NCBI RefSeq assembly: GCF_009498455.1
Contig: NZ_CP045644.1
Location: forward strand, 3,351,001 to 3,415,000
Origin: Variovorax paradoxus
GTDB taxonomy: Bacteria; Pseudomonadota; Gammaproteobacteria; Burkholderiales; Burkholderiaceae_C
Length of the DNA: 64,000 nucleotides
Direction of reading: 5' to 3'
Part shown: positions 34,489-43,360 of the stretch, piece by piece
Position numbering within the stretch: position 1 is the first letter of the stretch
Layout: each line of letters opens with the position of its first letter
Program-made: the position numbers and the translations under genes
The notes under the pieces: model-generated
Seen by the model: the letters and a program-made list of their open reading frames with translations, nothing else
The model's database searches: none
Told to the model about the DNA's origin: nothing

Positions 34489-36165
34489 CTACGGAGCAGT
34501 GCAGGTATAGCTAGCATCGCTGTTGACATCGCCACCAGGGACGTAGCGCGGGTACTGCGGATACTGGCAAACGGGGATGGATTTCGCCGCGCCGGTGCTG
34601 GTCTTGCTGTTGAAGGTGAGCTGCGTCGGTGCCGCGCCGGCCTCCACCCACTTCACAATCGCATCATCCCATCGAACTTGAGTCAGAGCTTGCGACCCTC
34701 CATGACCGGTGCCAGGAACGACGAAGTACCGGCTGGAGGTCGACGGGTCCGCAAGCCCCATGCTTTTGGCGATGGAGTACACGTTGTTGATGATTCGAGT
34801 GTGCTCGTTGACCGACAAGAGCCCATCGGCGCCATCGTGGTAAGTGAGGAACTTCTTTCCGCTCGCAATGAATTTTGCGAGGGCAATCTTGTCGACGTCC
34901 GAGCCCACGAGTTGAAGGCCGGCGGTTACTGGGCCGTAGTCGACATTGACATCAAAGGTCGCCTGTTTTGCCGCGGTCAGCCACGATGCGTCGTTCGTTG
35001 CCATAGCGACGTACCCACCCCCGAGACCACCGAACGATGCGGGATTTGCATTTGCCCAGCCATAGGGAGAGTAAATCGTGTTGCCAGTTGCATCCGCCCA
35101 GCCTCCCGCGAAGAGCTTTTGAACTGTCGGAAGCTGCGCCGGGGTCAAGCAGACCGCTGGGTCAGTACTTGCCAAAGGCTGTCCGCAGACCTGAGTGGAT
35201 GGGTCAAAGGTGCACCTCGAAGGATTCGAGATCACCCCATCGGCCAAGTTATCTGCCGCGTCACAGGAGGCCACTGCTGCTTTGTATACGGCGCTCCACT
35301 GAGCGCCGCTTGGCATTACAGGGGTTCCAGCAAGACCTGCCATGCTCGTCCATGCGACCGTCTGCCCAGGCATGCTGAAACCGTAGCAACCAGATACGGC
35401 CCCATCGAATTCTTCAGGCCAACGTTGAACTGCGATCGCGGCATTGCGACCTCCGTTCGAGCATCCAACGAAGTACCGGTACTTCGCATCCTGCTTGAAA
35501 AACTCCCGAATCACCGCTTTGGCGAAGTACAACGTACTGCCGAGTGAGGCATACGAGTAATCAGCCATGGACTGCTTTCCAGCTTCTGTGCCGTCAAAAA
35601 AGACCGCCGGCGCAGCCTGTCCAGCAACGCCAGCGCGATTGCCACCGTTGGACGACGCGTAAACAGCAGCCTGCTTCGTGATAGCGTACGTGACTTCAGT
35701 GATTGCTCCCGAATTGTCCTTGGTGAAGGCTGAGCGAATTCGACCGTCAAACCCTCCGCCTCCTTGCTGATAGTAACGTCCGCTCCAGTTATCTGGGACC
35801 ACGACCTCTATATCAAGATAGGGGGCGCGGGTCGCCAGTACCTGGCACATGCCGGTGGTGCCGAGGGAGGCATCACCCTCGATGCGGTTGGCCGCAGTCA
35901 CGGTTGCCGAAGCGAATGTCTTTCCGACTATCGAAGTGCAGGTCGCCTTGAGAGCATCAACGCTCGGCAGGGCATTCGGATCTGTGCCGGTGTCCCCACC
36001 GCTGCCATTGCTGCCACTGACGCCGCTATCACCTACGGGAAATACGAAGGGCAGGCTGGCACCACCGTTGTTTCCGCCGCCACAGGCCGCCAGTACGAGA
36101 GTGAAAGACAGTGCGACAGCCGTGCACATCCTTTTTGAAAGAAGGTTGGGACGCGAATCAATCAT
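34489..36165 (-). CDS. Tannase/feruloyl esterase family lipoprotein
   Basis: A 558-residue secreted hydrolase. The signal sequence ends in a lipobox (LVLAAC) followed by a Gly/Ser-rich linker. The alpha/beta-hydrolase nucleophile is in FVGCSNGGRNA, with the adjacent cysteine typical of the family. The acid is in YHDGADGLLSVNEH and the histidine in VPGTGHGGSQ. Members cleave ester bonds of gallate or hydroxycinnamate esters. It would release an aromatic acid outside or at the outer membrane for uptake with the Bug protein downstream in the cluster and hydroxylation by the FAD enzyme. The exact ester is unknown. Confidence 0.9.
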   Translation of the reverse strand: MIDSRPNLLSKRMCTAVALSFTLVLAACGGGNNGGASLPFVFPVGDSGVSGSNGSGGDTGTDPNALPSVDALKATCTSIVGKTFASATVTAANRIEGDASLGTTGMCQVLATRAPYLDIEVVVPDNWSGRYYQQGGGGFDGRIRSAFTKDNSGAITEVTYAITKQAAVYASSNGGNRAGVAGQAAPAVFFDGTEAGKQSMADYSYASLGSTLYFAKAVIREFFKQDAKYRYFVGCSNGGRNAAIAVQRWPEEFDGAVSGCYGFSMPGQTVAWTSMAGLAGTPVMPSGAQWSAVYKAAVASCDAADNLADGVISNPSRCTFDPSTQVCGQPLASTDPAVCLTPAQLPTVQKLFAGGWADATGNTIYSPYGWANANPASFGGLGGGYVAMATNDASWLTAAKQATFDVNVDYGPVTAGLQLVGSDVDKIALAKFIASGKKFLTYHDGADGLLSVNEHTRIINNVYSIAKSMGLADPSTSSRYFVVPGTGHGGSQALTQVRWDDAIVKWVEAGAAPTQLTFNSKTSTGAAKSIPVCQYPQYPRYVPGGDVNSDASYTCTAP

Positions 36166-36237
36166 TTTTTGTCTCCTGAAGTTAACGAAAGTGACGACCT
36201 TCCTCGTCGTCGGGTTGCAGACCTTGTGACCGGTCTC

Positions 36238-37194
36238 TTAATCGACCCTGATGTTGTTGGCCTTGATGAGTCGACCCCAGCGCTCGCGCTCATCCTTCAC
36301 ATACTTCGCCATGTCGGTGGGCGTACCTGGCAGTCCCTCGACGCCAAGCCCAAGAAAGCGCTCTTTCACAGGTTTAGAGTTCAAGGCTTCGACCAGTGCC
36401 TTGTTGAGCTTTGCCACGGTTTCCTGCGGGGTTCCGCTGGGCACGGAAAGTCCTTGCCATGCGTAGGCTTCGAAGTCGGAAAGTCCCTGCTCGGCCAGTG
36501 TCGGAACGTCCGGCAGCGTGGCGATGCGCTTCGAGCTCGCGACACCGATGGCCTTGACCTTGCCGGCCAGCACGAACTGATTGCCGCTCGCCGTGTCGAC
36601 CATCATGAAGGGGACCTGACCGCCCAGGATGTCCTGCATCGCCGGCGCCGCGCCGCGGTAGGCAACGTGCGTCATTGCAACGCCGGTTTTCTCGCGCAGC
36701 AATTCGGCCGCCAGGTGATGAGGACTGCCGGCGCCGGCCGATGCGTAGTTGATGCCGCCGGGTTGGGCCTTGGCCCATGCGACGAACTCCTTGAAGTTCT
36801 TCGCGGGTACTTGGGGCCCCACCACCAGCACGAGCGGAAAGCGCGCCAGCATGCCGACCGGCGTGAGGTCCTGCTCCGCGTTGTAGCTGAGTTTGGAAAA
36901 GAGGAACGGATTGGCGGCGAGGGTGGCGAAGTCAGCCGTCAGCAAGATGTTGCCGTAGTCCTTGGACCGGGCCGCATAGTCGGCAGCAATATTGGTCGCT
37001 GCGCCCGGCTTGTTGTTGATCACGATCGGCCGCGCGAGGATTTTTCCCATCGTCTCGGCTGTGGCTCGCGCCACGGAGTCCGAGCCTCCGCCAGCCGCAT
37101 AGCCAACCACCCACTCGATGGGCTTGCTGTCTTGTGCGAGAGCCAGGGGCGCGGCTGCCGCGAGCGCTAGGCTTGTCAGGATCGATCGAATCAT
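36238..37194 (-). CDS. Bug/TctC-family periplasmic solute-binding protein
   Basis: A 318-residue Bug protein with a signal peptide ending ALAQD and the family blocks IEWVVGYAAGGGSDSVAR, NNKPGAATNIAADYAA and AYRGAAPAMQDILGGQVPFM. GGAGA lies 7 bases before the ATG at 37194. It is in line with tannase, DUF2783, FAD-hydroxylase and metallo-hydrolase genes, so the ligand is probably an aromatic acid released by the esterase. No TctA/B genes are near. Confidence 0.92.
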   Translation of the reverse strand: MIRSILTSLALAAAAPLALAQDSKPIEWVVGYAAGGGSDSVARATAETMGKILARPIVINNKPGAATNIAADYAARSKDYGNILLTADFATLAANPFLFSKLSYNAEQDLTPVGMLARFPLVLVVGPQVPAKNFKEFVAWAKAQPGGINYASAGAGSPHHLAAELLREKTGVAMTHVAYRGAAPAMQDILGGQVPFMMVDTASGNQFVLAGKVKAIGVASSKRIATLPDVPTLAEQGLSDFEAYAWQGLSVPSGTPQETVAKLNKALVEALNSKPVKERFLGLGVEGLPGTPTDMAKYVKDERERWGRLIKANNIRVD

Positions 37195-37216
37195 GGAATT
37201 TCTCCGTTGGTTGTAT

Positions 37217-37414
37217 TTAAGAAGATCCGGCGGGACGGGCTGCTGCGAATGCTTGACGCAGAACGCTGAGTGACCCGATGTGATTGGCGAGAAGCAGCAG
37301 CAGGCGCGCATTGAATGCATGGCTTTCCTGCGTCGAAAGGCCTTGATGCGCCTCGATCAACGCTTCGTAGCAATCATCTGGTGCATCAAGGTGCGGTGAA
37401 GTGATCAGTTCCAT
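37217..37414 (-). CDS. DUF2783 domain-containing small protein
   Basis: A 65-residue protein matching the DUF2783 pattern: DDCYEALIEAHQGLS, then LNARLLLLLANHIG-type text (here NARLLLLLANHIGSLSVL). The function is unknown. These small proteins commonly neighbour class A flavin hydroxylases and may be accessory subunits, which is inference. The ATG at 37414 lies 10 bases after the hydroxylase stop. The TTG at 37438, which would overlap the hydroxylase, is less likely. Confidence 0.75.
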   Translation of the reverse strand: MELITSPHLDAPDDCYEALIEAHQGLSTQESHAFNARLLLLLANHIGSLSVLRQAFAAARPAGSS

Positions 37415-37424
37415 GGTCTCGTCT

Positions 37425-39125
37425 TCAATGGATGGCAAGAGCGCTCATCAAAGCCCGATGAATCTGAGCTGCACTCGGTTGGCGCCAGCGTGCGCAGACA
37501 TGCTGGTCGGGGCGCAGCAGGTACGTGGTGTTGGGCTGCATGTCGTAGCGCTGGCCCAGCAGTCCCTGCGTGTCGATGAGGTCGGCCTCACCGAGGTCCG
37601 ATGCGGGCCCGATTCGCAGCACTCTTAGCGAGACGCCCTTGAGGTCGAGATCCTGGATGCCGCGTTTCAACGAGTGGGCCGCTGAACCTTCGGCGACTAG
37701 CACCGTGAATCCCTGCGCGAGTTCGCGCAGCAACCAGCCATCGCTACCGTCTGGCCGATTGATCGGCGCATCCGCTGCCGGCGCTCCGGGGACCATGCAG
37801 CCCGAGAAGTTCTCGGCGTCTGGCGTATTGAGGATCGAAGCATGCAAGGTCGCAGGCACCGACAGTCGACCGCTGTTGACGAGCGTGCGCGCAAACGAGT
37901 GCGACTTGGATAACTCGAGTACTGCGTCGCGAAAAAGTCGGCTGATCTCGCTCTTGGGCGTGATGAAGTCCGTGGCGCGCGTTGAGTTGCGGATGTTCTC
38001 GTCGGCAGCGTATTCGCGCTCATCGGCATAGGTGTCCAGGAGCGCAACGGGCGCTGCCTTTTCGAGCACGGCTGCCAGTTTCCACGCGAGGTTCTCGGCG
38101 TCCTGCACGCCCGAGTTCGCGCCGCGCGCTCCGAAGGGTGATACGCCATGCGCGGAGTCACCTGCAAAGATGACGCGGCCATGGCGAAAGCCCTCCATCC
38201 GCAGGCACGAGAAGGTGTAGACGCTGGCCCATTCGAGCTCGAACTCGGCGTCCCTCATCGTCGAGTGCTCTAGCAGCGCTTTCACGCGTGGGATGATGTT
38301 CTCGGGCTTTTTTTCCTCCTCCGGATCGGCGTCCCAACCAAGTTGGAAGTCGATGCGCCAGACATCGTCGGGTTGCCGGTGCAGCAGCACGCTCTGGTTT
38401 GGATGAAACACCGGGTCGAACCAGAACCAGCGCTCGGTCGGCGCCTCGTGCTTCATCTTGACGTCTGCAATCAGGAAGCGGTCGCGAAACGTGCGTCCCT
38501 TGCTTTCCTGGCCGATGAGCTTGCGAACCGCGGAGCGGCCGCCATCGCAGGCGGCGACGTAGTCGGCCTCCAAGTCATAAGAGCCATCGGGAGTTTCGAC
38601 TGTGAGCACGACGTGGTCGTCGTGTTGCGCGACACCGGAGACGGTGTTCTTCCAGCGCAGGTCGATCAGAGGCAACTGCGCCGCGCGCTGCGCAAGGTAG
38701 CCCTCGACGTAGTACTGCTGCAGATTGATGAATGCAGGCCGGCCAAAGCCCGCTTCGGGCAGCAGGTCGAAGCTGTAGACCTCTTCTTCCTTGAAGAAGA
38801 CCTTGCCGACGTTCCACGATACCCCTTTGTCGACCATTCGATCGCCGCAGCCCAATCGGTCGAATATTTCAAGCGTTCGCTTGGCGAAGCAGATGGCACG
38901 CGAGCCGGTGGACAGCGTGTTGTCGTTGTCCAGAAGCACGACCGGAATTTCGCGCTGTGCGAGGTCGATGGCAAGCGCAAGGCCCACAGGGCCTGCACCC
39001 ACCACAACGACCGGTCGCCGTACGGGGTGCAAGACGTCCTGGTCCGGATGCCTTGTGTAGTCGAATGCGAGCTTCTGATAGTCGAGCTCGTCCCGCCCGC
39101 CCGCGGCGAGTTCTTTGAATTTCAT
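37425..39125 (-). CDS. Class A FAD-dependent aromatic hydroxylase (MhpA/PheA-like)
   Basis: A 566-residue flavoprotein monooxygenase. It has the Rossmann motif VVVVGAGPVGLALAIDLAQ, the DG motif region VAACDGGRSAVRKLIG and the GD motif VIFAGDSAHGVSPFGARGAN, with the C-terminal thioredoxin-like domain seen in phenol and 3-(3-hydroxyphenyl)propionate hydroxylases. It uses NAD(P)H and O2 to hydroxylate an aromatic acid. AGGAG lies 7 bases before the ATG. The gene lies between the metallo-hydrolase and DUF2783 genes in one operon. The substrate is not evident. Confidence 0.9.
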   Translation of the reverse strand: MKFKELAAGGRDELDYQKLAFDYTRHPDQDVLHPVRRPVVVVGAGPVGLALAIDLAQREIPVVLLDNDNTLSTGSRAICFAKRTLEIFDRLGCGDRMVDKGVSWNVGKVFFKEEEVYSFDLLPEAGFGRPAFINLQQYYVEGYLAQRAAQLPLIDLRWKNTVSGVAQHDDHVVLTVETPDGSYDLEADYVAACDGGRSAVRKLIGQESKGRTFRDRFLIADVKMKHEAPTERWFWFDPVFHPNQSVLLHRQPDDVWRIDFQLGWDADPEEEKKPENIIPRVKALLEHSTMRDAEFELEWASVYTFSCLRMEGFRHGRVIFAGDSAHGVSPFGARGANSGVQDAENLAWKLAAVLEKAAPVALLDTYADEREYAADENIRNSTRATDFITPKSEISRLFRDAVLELSKSHSFARTLVNSGRLSVPATLHASILNTPDAENFSGCMVPGAPAADAPINRPDGSDGWLLRELAQGFTVLVAEGSAAHSLKRGIQDLDLKGVSLRVLRIGPASDLGEADLIDTQGLLGQRYDMQPNTTYLLRPDQHVCARWRQPSAAQIHRALMSALAIH

Positions 39126-39219
39126 CTGTGGCTCCTGGTGAAGCGACCCTGAGAGTCGCCGGTGCTCGGTCAGCGCTGCGATCTGTGAAGGCGTGAACCG
39201 ATGCGATCGAGTGGGGCGT

Positions 39220-40179
39220 TCAGCCTTCGAGTGCTTCCCACATTTCGATATCGCGCTCGGCCGTCCAAATGCGTGGATCCGGATGCCGCGTGACTTCGTC
39301 GTAGCAGCGCGTCACGTCGAAGGGCATGCAATGGTCGAAGATGACCCAGTGGCCGTACTTGGGCTTCAGCGTCGCGAAGGTTTCCTTGTAGACCGTCTGG
39401 AGGTCTTTGCCGGCGGCGACGCCCGCTTCAACGCTTGCGCGCACGTCCGCTATGAACCCACCGGTGGCCTCGAGGCCAGCGGCGACCTGCTCTTCACCCA
39501 CAAGGGCAGCGCCTCGCCCGGGCACTAGAGCGGCAGGCTTCAGGGCGGCGAGGTTTCCGAGGGTCTGCGGCCAATCTTTGAAGTAGGCGTCGCCAGCGTA
39601 TGGCGTCGCGTTGAATTCGACCAAGTCGCCACCCAGCAGCACGCGGTCCTGTGGCAGCCAGACCACTGTGTCGCCCTTGGTGTGGCCGCGACCCAGCTGC
39701 AGCAGCTGGACCTCCACCTTCCCGAGCCACAACGTCATCTTCTTGTTGAAAGTCATGGTCGGCCAGGTGACGCCGCGCGGAATGCTTTCCGCATTACGGA
39801 AGAGTCGTGGAAAACGGCCGATCTCGCTTGCCTTGTCCTGTTCGCCGCGTTCGACGATCAGGTCATAGGTGTCCTGACTCGAAATGATCTCTTGTGAATT
39901 GAAACCGCTGGCGCCGAGCACGCGGACCGCGTGGTAATGAGTCAGCACGACGTACCTGATCGGTTTGTCTGTGACCTCGCGAATGCGGCGTACCACGTCT
40001 TGGGCCATTGCCGGCGTGGCTTGCGTGTCGGCAACCAGCACGGCGTCATCGCCCACGACAACGCCTGTGTTCGGGTCTCCCTCGGCGGTGTAGGCGTAAG
40101 TGTGTTCCGAAAGCTGGGTGAATGTGATCTGTTTCTCCTCGAGGTCGGCATGGGAGGCAAATTTCTTGGGTGCGGCCAT
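39220..40179 (-). CDS. Metallo-beta-lactamase-fold hydrolase with altered metal motif
   Basis: A 319-residue MBL-fold protein. The usual HxHxDH reads HYHAVR in VLTHYHAVRVLGAS, so the Asp and third His are replaced. The later ligands look present (GRGHTKGD, GGDLVE, IFDHCMPF). It may therefore bind a single metal or act differently from typical hydrolases. The ATG at 40179 is chosen because GGAGA lies 8 bases upstream; an ATG at 40203 lacks this. It is the first gene of the aromatic-hydroxylase operon. Its reaction is unknown; ring-cleavage or ester hydrolysis are possibilities. Confidence 0.85.
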   Translation of the reverse strand: MAAPKKFASHADLEEKQITFTQLSEHTYAYTAEGDPNTGVVVGDDAVLVADTQATPAMAQDVVRRIREVTDKPIRYVVLTHYHAVRVLGASGFNSQEIISSQDTYDLIVERGEQDKASEIGRFPRLFRNAESIPRGVTWPTMTFNKKMTLWLGKVEVQLLQLGRGHTKGDTVVWLPQDRVLLGGDLVEFNATPYAGDAYFKDWPQTLGNLAALKPAALVPGRGAALVGEEQVAAGLEATGGFIADVRASVEAGVAAGKDLQTVYKETFATLKPKYGHWVIFDHCMPFDVTRCYDEVTRHPDPRIWTAERDIEMWEALEG

Positions 40180-40670
40180 GTATCGGGTCTCCAGATCGGG
40201 CATTCGTGTAGGTCAAACGTGTCTGCATTATCGAAGGCAAATTCCCCTATGGCAAATGCATTTGATATCGGTGAAGCTGGTGTTTTCCCTAGCCGCAGGC
40301 GTGCCCCGCGCTCGACCTGTGCCGCGGTAGCTGCCAGTGAAGAAGGTAGAGATTTGCAAGGCGACGGTCAGGGCCAGGCAGGAGGAGGCCCGGCCAAGGC
40401 CGTTCGGCCGCAAGCTGGCCTGTTCGCCAGCGGCTTGCGTGGGGCCTTCGACGCAGGAAGAGCCGATGGATCCGCTATGGGGACGCGGCGAGCATCTGAC
40501 GTACGTTGCTCAGCAGCGTGTTTGGAGGTTGCCGCGCATGGATGGACCGGGTGCGACTTCGCAGCCGGGCGCCATTTCGCCCGGACAAAGCCCCATGCAT
40601 CGGCTGGCGGCAGAACTCCGATGGCGGCGCCCCGCGCGGGCGAGCACGTCGGGCCCGATGGCGCCGGCGT
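40180..40670. other. Intergenic region between metallo-hydrolase and IclR genes
   Basis: About 490 bases. The part next to 40180 must hold the promoter of the MBL/FAD/DUF2783 operon, and an IclR operator is expected there. The rest contains only unsupported frames in all directions; I see no palindrome or terminator that I would defend. The sequence composition shifts to higher GC near 40.3-40.7 kb, which suggests an old junction. Confidence 0.4.
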
Positions 40671-41456
40671 TCAGTCTTGGGAAACCGTTGAGCAGTAATC
40701 CGCGAGCGCCGTCGCAATCGAGCCGTCCCAGCGCGCATCGAAGTTCTCTTCGCGTCCGAAGACAAGAACTACCAAGTCGAGGTGCCCGTTCGCACCGAGG
40801 ATGGGGGCGGCAAGTGCGTTGACCCCGGGAATGGGATTTCCCACGGCGCGCGCCATTCCCCGCGTGCGAGTTTCGGCGATCTCTTCCACGAAACGCGCCT
40901 TTGCCAGCGCTTGGTCTGCGCTCGCCTGTGCAAGGCGTTGAAGTTCGATGTCGACGAGGCGTTGCGTCGCCGTCGTTTGCATGTAGGCGGTGAAGACACG
41001 GCCGGCTGCGGTGGAGACGAGAGACATCACACTTCCGACGCGCAGATTGGTTTCCAGCGGAAAGTCAACCGCGCTCAACTGAACGATCGTCGGTCCCAAC
41101 TGCCCCCAAACAACGAGTGCGACTGTGTGTTGCACTTTTTGCTTGAATGGTCCAAGTGATTCTTCTGCGCGACGAAGCGCGGGTGACTGGGCAAGTCCGG
41201 CCAAGCCCAGGCGCAAAGCCAGCGCGCCAAGTTGATACCGCCCCGTAGGGGGATCCTGCTCGACAAGCCGAATCTTGCAAAAACTGACAAGGTAAGGATG
41301 CGCTTTGGCCGGGGGCATGCCTGCTTCTCGGGCAATGTCGCGCAACAGCATGGGAGCGGCATGTCGACTGAGAACCCGCAGAAGCTGTCCACCAACTTCA
41401 ATGGATTGGATGCCCTTGCGATCGTCGCTTGCTTCGGAAACGTTGCTGTCTGGCAT
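40671..41456 (-). CDS. IclR-family transcriptional regulator
   Basis: A 261-residue IclR regulator with N-terminal winged helix (IQSIEVGGQLLRVL, LLRDIAREAGMPPAKAHPYL) and a C-terminal effector domain (SLVSTAAGRVFTAYM, GMARAVGNPIPGVNALAAPI). It begins 4 bases after the stop of another IclR gene and is homologous to it. It is upstream and co-directional with the MBL/hydroxylase operon and probably regulates it, alone or as a heteromer. Confidence 0.9.
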   Translation of the reverse strand: MPDSNVSEASDDRKGIQSIEVGGQLLRVLSRHAAPMLLRDIAREAGMPPAKAHPYLVSFCKIRLVEQDPPTGRYQLGALALRLGLAGLAQSPALRRAEESLGPFKQKVQHTVALVVWGQLGPTIVQLSAVDFPLETNLRVGSVMSLVSTAAGRVFTAYMQTTATQRLVDIELQRLAQASADQALAKARFVEEIAETRTRGMARAVGNPIPGVNALAAPILGANGHLDLVVLVFGREENFDARWDGSIATALADYCSTVSQD

Positions 41457-41460
41457 CCTG

Positions 41461-42276
41461 CTAACCTAGACCGGGCGCGAGCGGCCCGCGGGTCATCGAT
41501 GAATCACTCGGCAAGCCCAGCCGGTCCGAGAGATTCCGCGTCGCGCGTCGTAGCGCTGTGGGAACAGGCCCGTCCCAGTCGACGTCGATGCTGCCCACCC
41601 TTCCCGTGACGGTGATTGCGCAAACCATCGTCGATGCGTGATTGAAGACTGGTGCACTGAAGGAAACAAGGCCAGGCACTGGTTGGCCGGAGATGCGAGC
41701 CAACCCCTGCAGCTTGGCATCAGCTATTGCGCTGACGAAGGTGTCGTCCTGGAGCACGTGTCGCTTCGCTTGCTCGATCTCGAGCGCTTTCTGAACGACC
41801 TGTTGAGGCCAAAACGCGCAGAAGGCCCGACCCGTCGCCGAAGTCGTCAGAGCAAGCGTCGCGCCTTCGTACAGGGTTGCGTGCAAAGGGGCGTCCGCGC
41901 GCAAGACCCGGATCACGGTGGGGCCGGCGCTTCCCCAAACCGACAACGCAACTGTCTGATCCAATTCCAAGCGCAACTGCGCGATCGAACCGAGCGCCAG
42001 TTCGATCGGATCGAGGCTGCGCAGTTCGCTCAATCCCAAATCGATCGCAAACTGGCCCAGGCTGTAGTGCTTGGTGGATGGATTCTGCTTCACAAGGCCC
42101 ATCCGCGTGAAGCTTGTCAGGTAGGCGTGCGCAAGGCTGGCCGACATCCCTGCGGCCGATGACAGGGTTCGCAACTCCACCGAGTCACGAAGCCGGCTCA
42201 GAACTTCCAAGAGTCGTCCAGCCGTTTCCACCGACTTGATCCCCCGACTTTCCTGCCCACCCACCTGGTCTCGCAT
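41461..42276 (-). CDS. IclR-family transcriptional regulator (tandem paralogue)
   Basis: A 271-residue IclR regulator with HTH segment LRTLSSAAGMSASLAHAYLTS and effector-domain text TSATGRAFCAFWP and LARISGQPVPGLVSFSAPV. It shares the start pattern IKSVETAGRLLEVL with the following gene (IQSIEVGGQLLRVL), indicating tandem duplication. The two are co-transcribed with a 4-base gap. The effector is probably an aromatic acid, inferred from context. Confidence 0.9.
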   Translation of the reverse strand: MRDQVGGQESRGIKSVETAGRLLEVLSRLRDSVELRTLSSAAGMSASLAHAYLTSFTRMGLVKQNPSTKHYSLGQFAIDLGLSELRSLDPIELALGSIAQLRLELDQTVALSVWGSAGPTVIRVLRADAPLHATLYEGATLALTTSATGRAFCAFWPQQVVQKALEIEQAKRHVLQDDTFVSAIADAKLQGLARISGQPVPGLVSFSAPVFNHASTMVCAITVTGRVGSIDVDWDGPVPTALRRATRNLSDRLGLPSDSSMTRGPLAPGLG

Positions 42277-42441
42277 GGCTGAAAGTGTAAGGGACGTCCC
42301 ATACCAGGCTCATCAAGTAATGACTGGCACGTTTCACGTGTGCATTGTTGTTTGCACGCCCGGTGGCGGTATTCCTAAGTCGTCAATAAACCACGCCCCT
42401 TGCGCGTGATGTCGGAACCGACGTGCGCGGGTTAGGGTTGG

Positions 42442-42539
42442 TCTACGGCGAGCCGAGCTCGATGTTCCAAGGGAGCCGCGCCTCGTAGTCGTCAACGGTC
42501 TGTGCCTTCGGCAGCTTCTTGAGCAGCGCGACGAGGCAT
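42442..42539 (-). pseudogene. IS66-like transposase C-terminal remnant
   Basis: The minus strand here reads LVALLKKLPKAQTVDDYEAR then LPWNIELGSP and a stop. The KLPKA-TVDDYEALLPWN pattern resembles the C-terminus of some IS66 TnpC proteins. No other part of the gene is present. Similarity is short, so the assignment is tentative. Confidence 0.45.
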
Positions 42540-42972
42540 CGGGCTCGACGTTGTCGGCATCAGGTGCCCTGAATCTCGCGCGTGCCCCGGCATCCCGCAG
42601 AAAAGTCCGAGCATCCTCAGAATGCCTGCCGGCCGCGATGCCCCGCTTGGCTACCCGTCGCACCGTCGGTCTGTCAGACCGTGGGCAGAGGGGGGCGGAC
42701 ACGGTCGCTCGATTGTCTGTACAACGCCAGCCGGTCCAGCAAGCCGTGCGGACGATGCCGTTGCATGCGGCACAGCAGCCTTGGCAAGCGATGAATTTGC
42801 TTCAGCCTTGCCGCGCGCTTCGCACAGGAGCTGCATGAGTGCCGCTCCATCGATGAGCCGGATGTTGCGGCCGTTGACGAATGCGGTTGCTTCCTGCGTG
42901 AAGCCCAGAGGTCACGACGAAGGCCAAGTTTTCATCCGCACCCCCTCTAGGGTCGGGGATCGATGAATCCAG

Positions 42973-43065
42973 CATTTAGGGCGCACGAAGCTGGAAACCA
43001 CCGTCCGGTATTTGGAAGTCGAGGTAGAGGATGCGCTGGAAATTTCGGAACCGACCGAGCTTTAG
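42973..43065 (+). pseudogene. Tyrosine recombinase 3'-end remnant
   Basis: The plus strand encodes HLGRTKLETTVRYLEVEVED and continues ALEISEPTEL to a stop. This is the C-terminal active-site region of a site-specific integrase: the HLG-H-type motif followed by the nucleophilic Tyr in TTVRYL. Upstream sequence has no matching open frame, so only the tail survives. It is on the opposite strand to the intact integrase and belongs to a different family. Confidence 0.65.
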
Positions 43066-43113
43066 CGAAAGCCCGGCAGGCGAGGCATTGACTCGGGTGT
43101 CGGGTTTCGCCCT

Positions 43114-43132
43114 GATTCTGTTGAAAAACTCG
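43114..43132 (+). repeat. Inverted repeat, left arm
   Basis: GATTCTGTTGAAAAACTCG is the reverse complement of 43254-43272 with one mismatch (18 of 19). The arms are 121 bases apart. They may be ends of a small or decayed insertion sequence; I do not know the family. Confidence 0.65.
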
Positions 43133-43253
43133 AGTGGCGCTCTCTTGGGCACATTTGCAGGGGTGGTCAAACCATTCCCTGGGCCGTGATCGTCAATCCT
43201 GGGTCGATCTGAGAGGTCGATTTTCGCCACGGTGCAGCGGTGAACGCTGCGAC

Positions 43254-43272
43254 CGAGTTCTTCAACAGAATC
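43254..43272 (-). repeat. Inverted repeat, right arm
   Basis: CGAGTTCTTCAACAGAATC pairs with 43114-43132 (18 of 19). The flanking plus-strand peptide TEFFNRIALKADIG is transposase-like in flavour but too short to name. Confidence 0.65.
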
Positions 43273-43360
43273 GCCCTCAAAGCAGACATCGGTGGCTCCG
43301 AGGGCGACGACGGCAATCGCTGCATTGCGGTCACAGGCCTATGTCAAGCTAAGCGAGCGA

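Larger units (their letters stand above)
42277..43360. other. Degenerate region with mobile-element debris
   Basis: This 1.1-kb gap has no intact gene. Two pieces are identifiable and listed separately: an IS66-like transposase C-terminus (about 42442-42539) and the 3' end of a tyrosine recombinase (42973-43065). It also contains a pair of 19-bp inverted repeats at 43114 and 43254. It looks like a graveyard of insertions beside the integrase. Confidence 0.6.

Noticed and set aside
40228..40698. Plus- and minus-strand frames between metallo-hydrolase and IclR genes
   Set aside because: None has a ribosome site, conserved motif or coherent composition; they look like chance frames.
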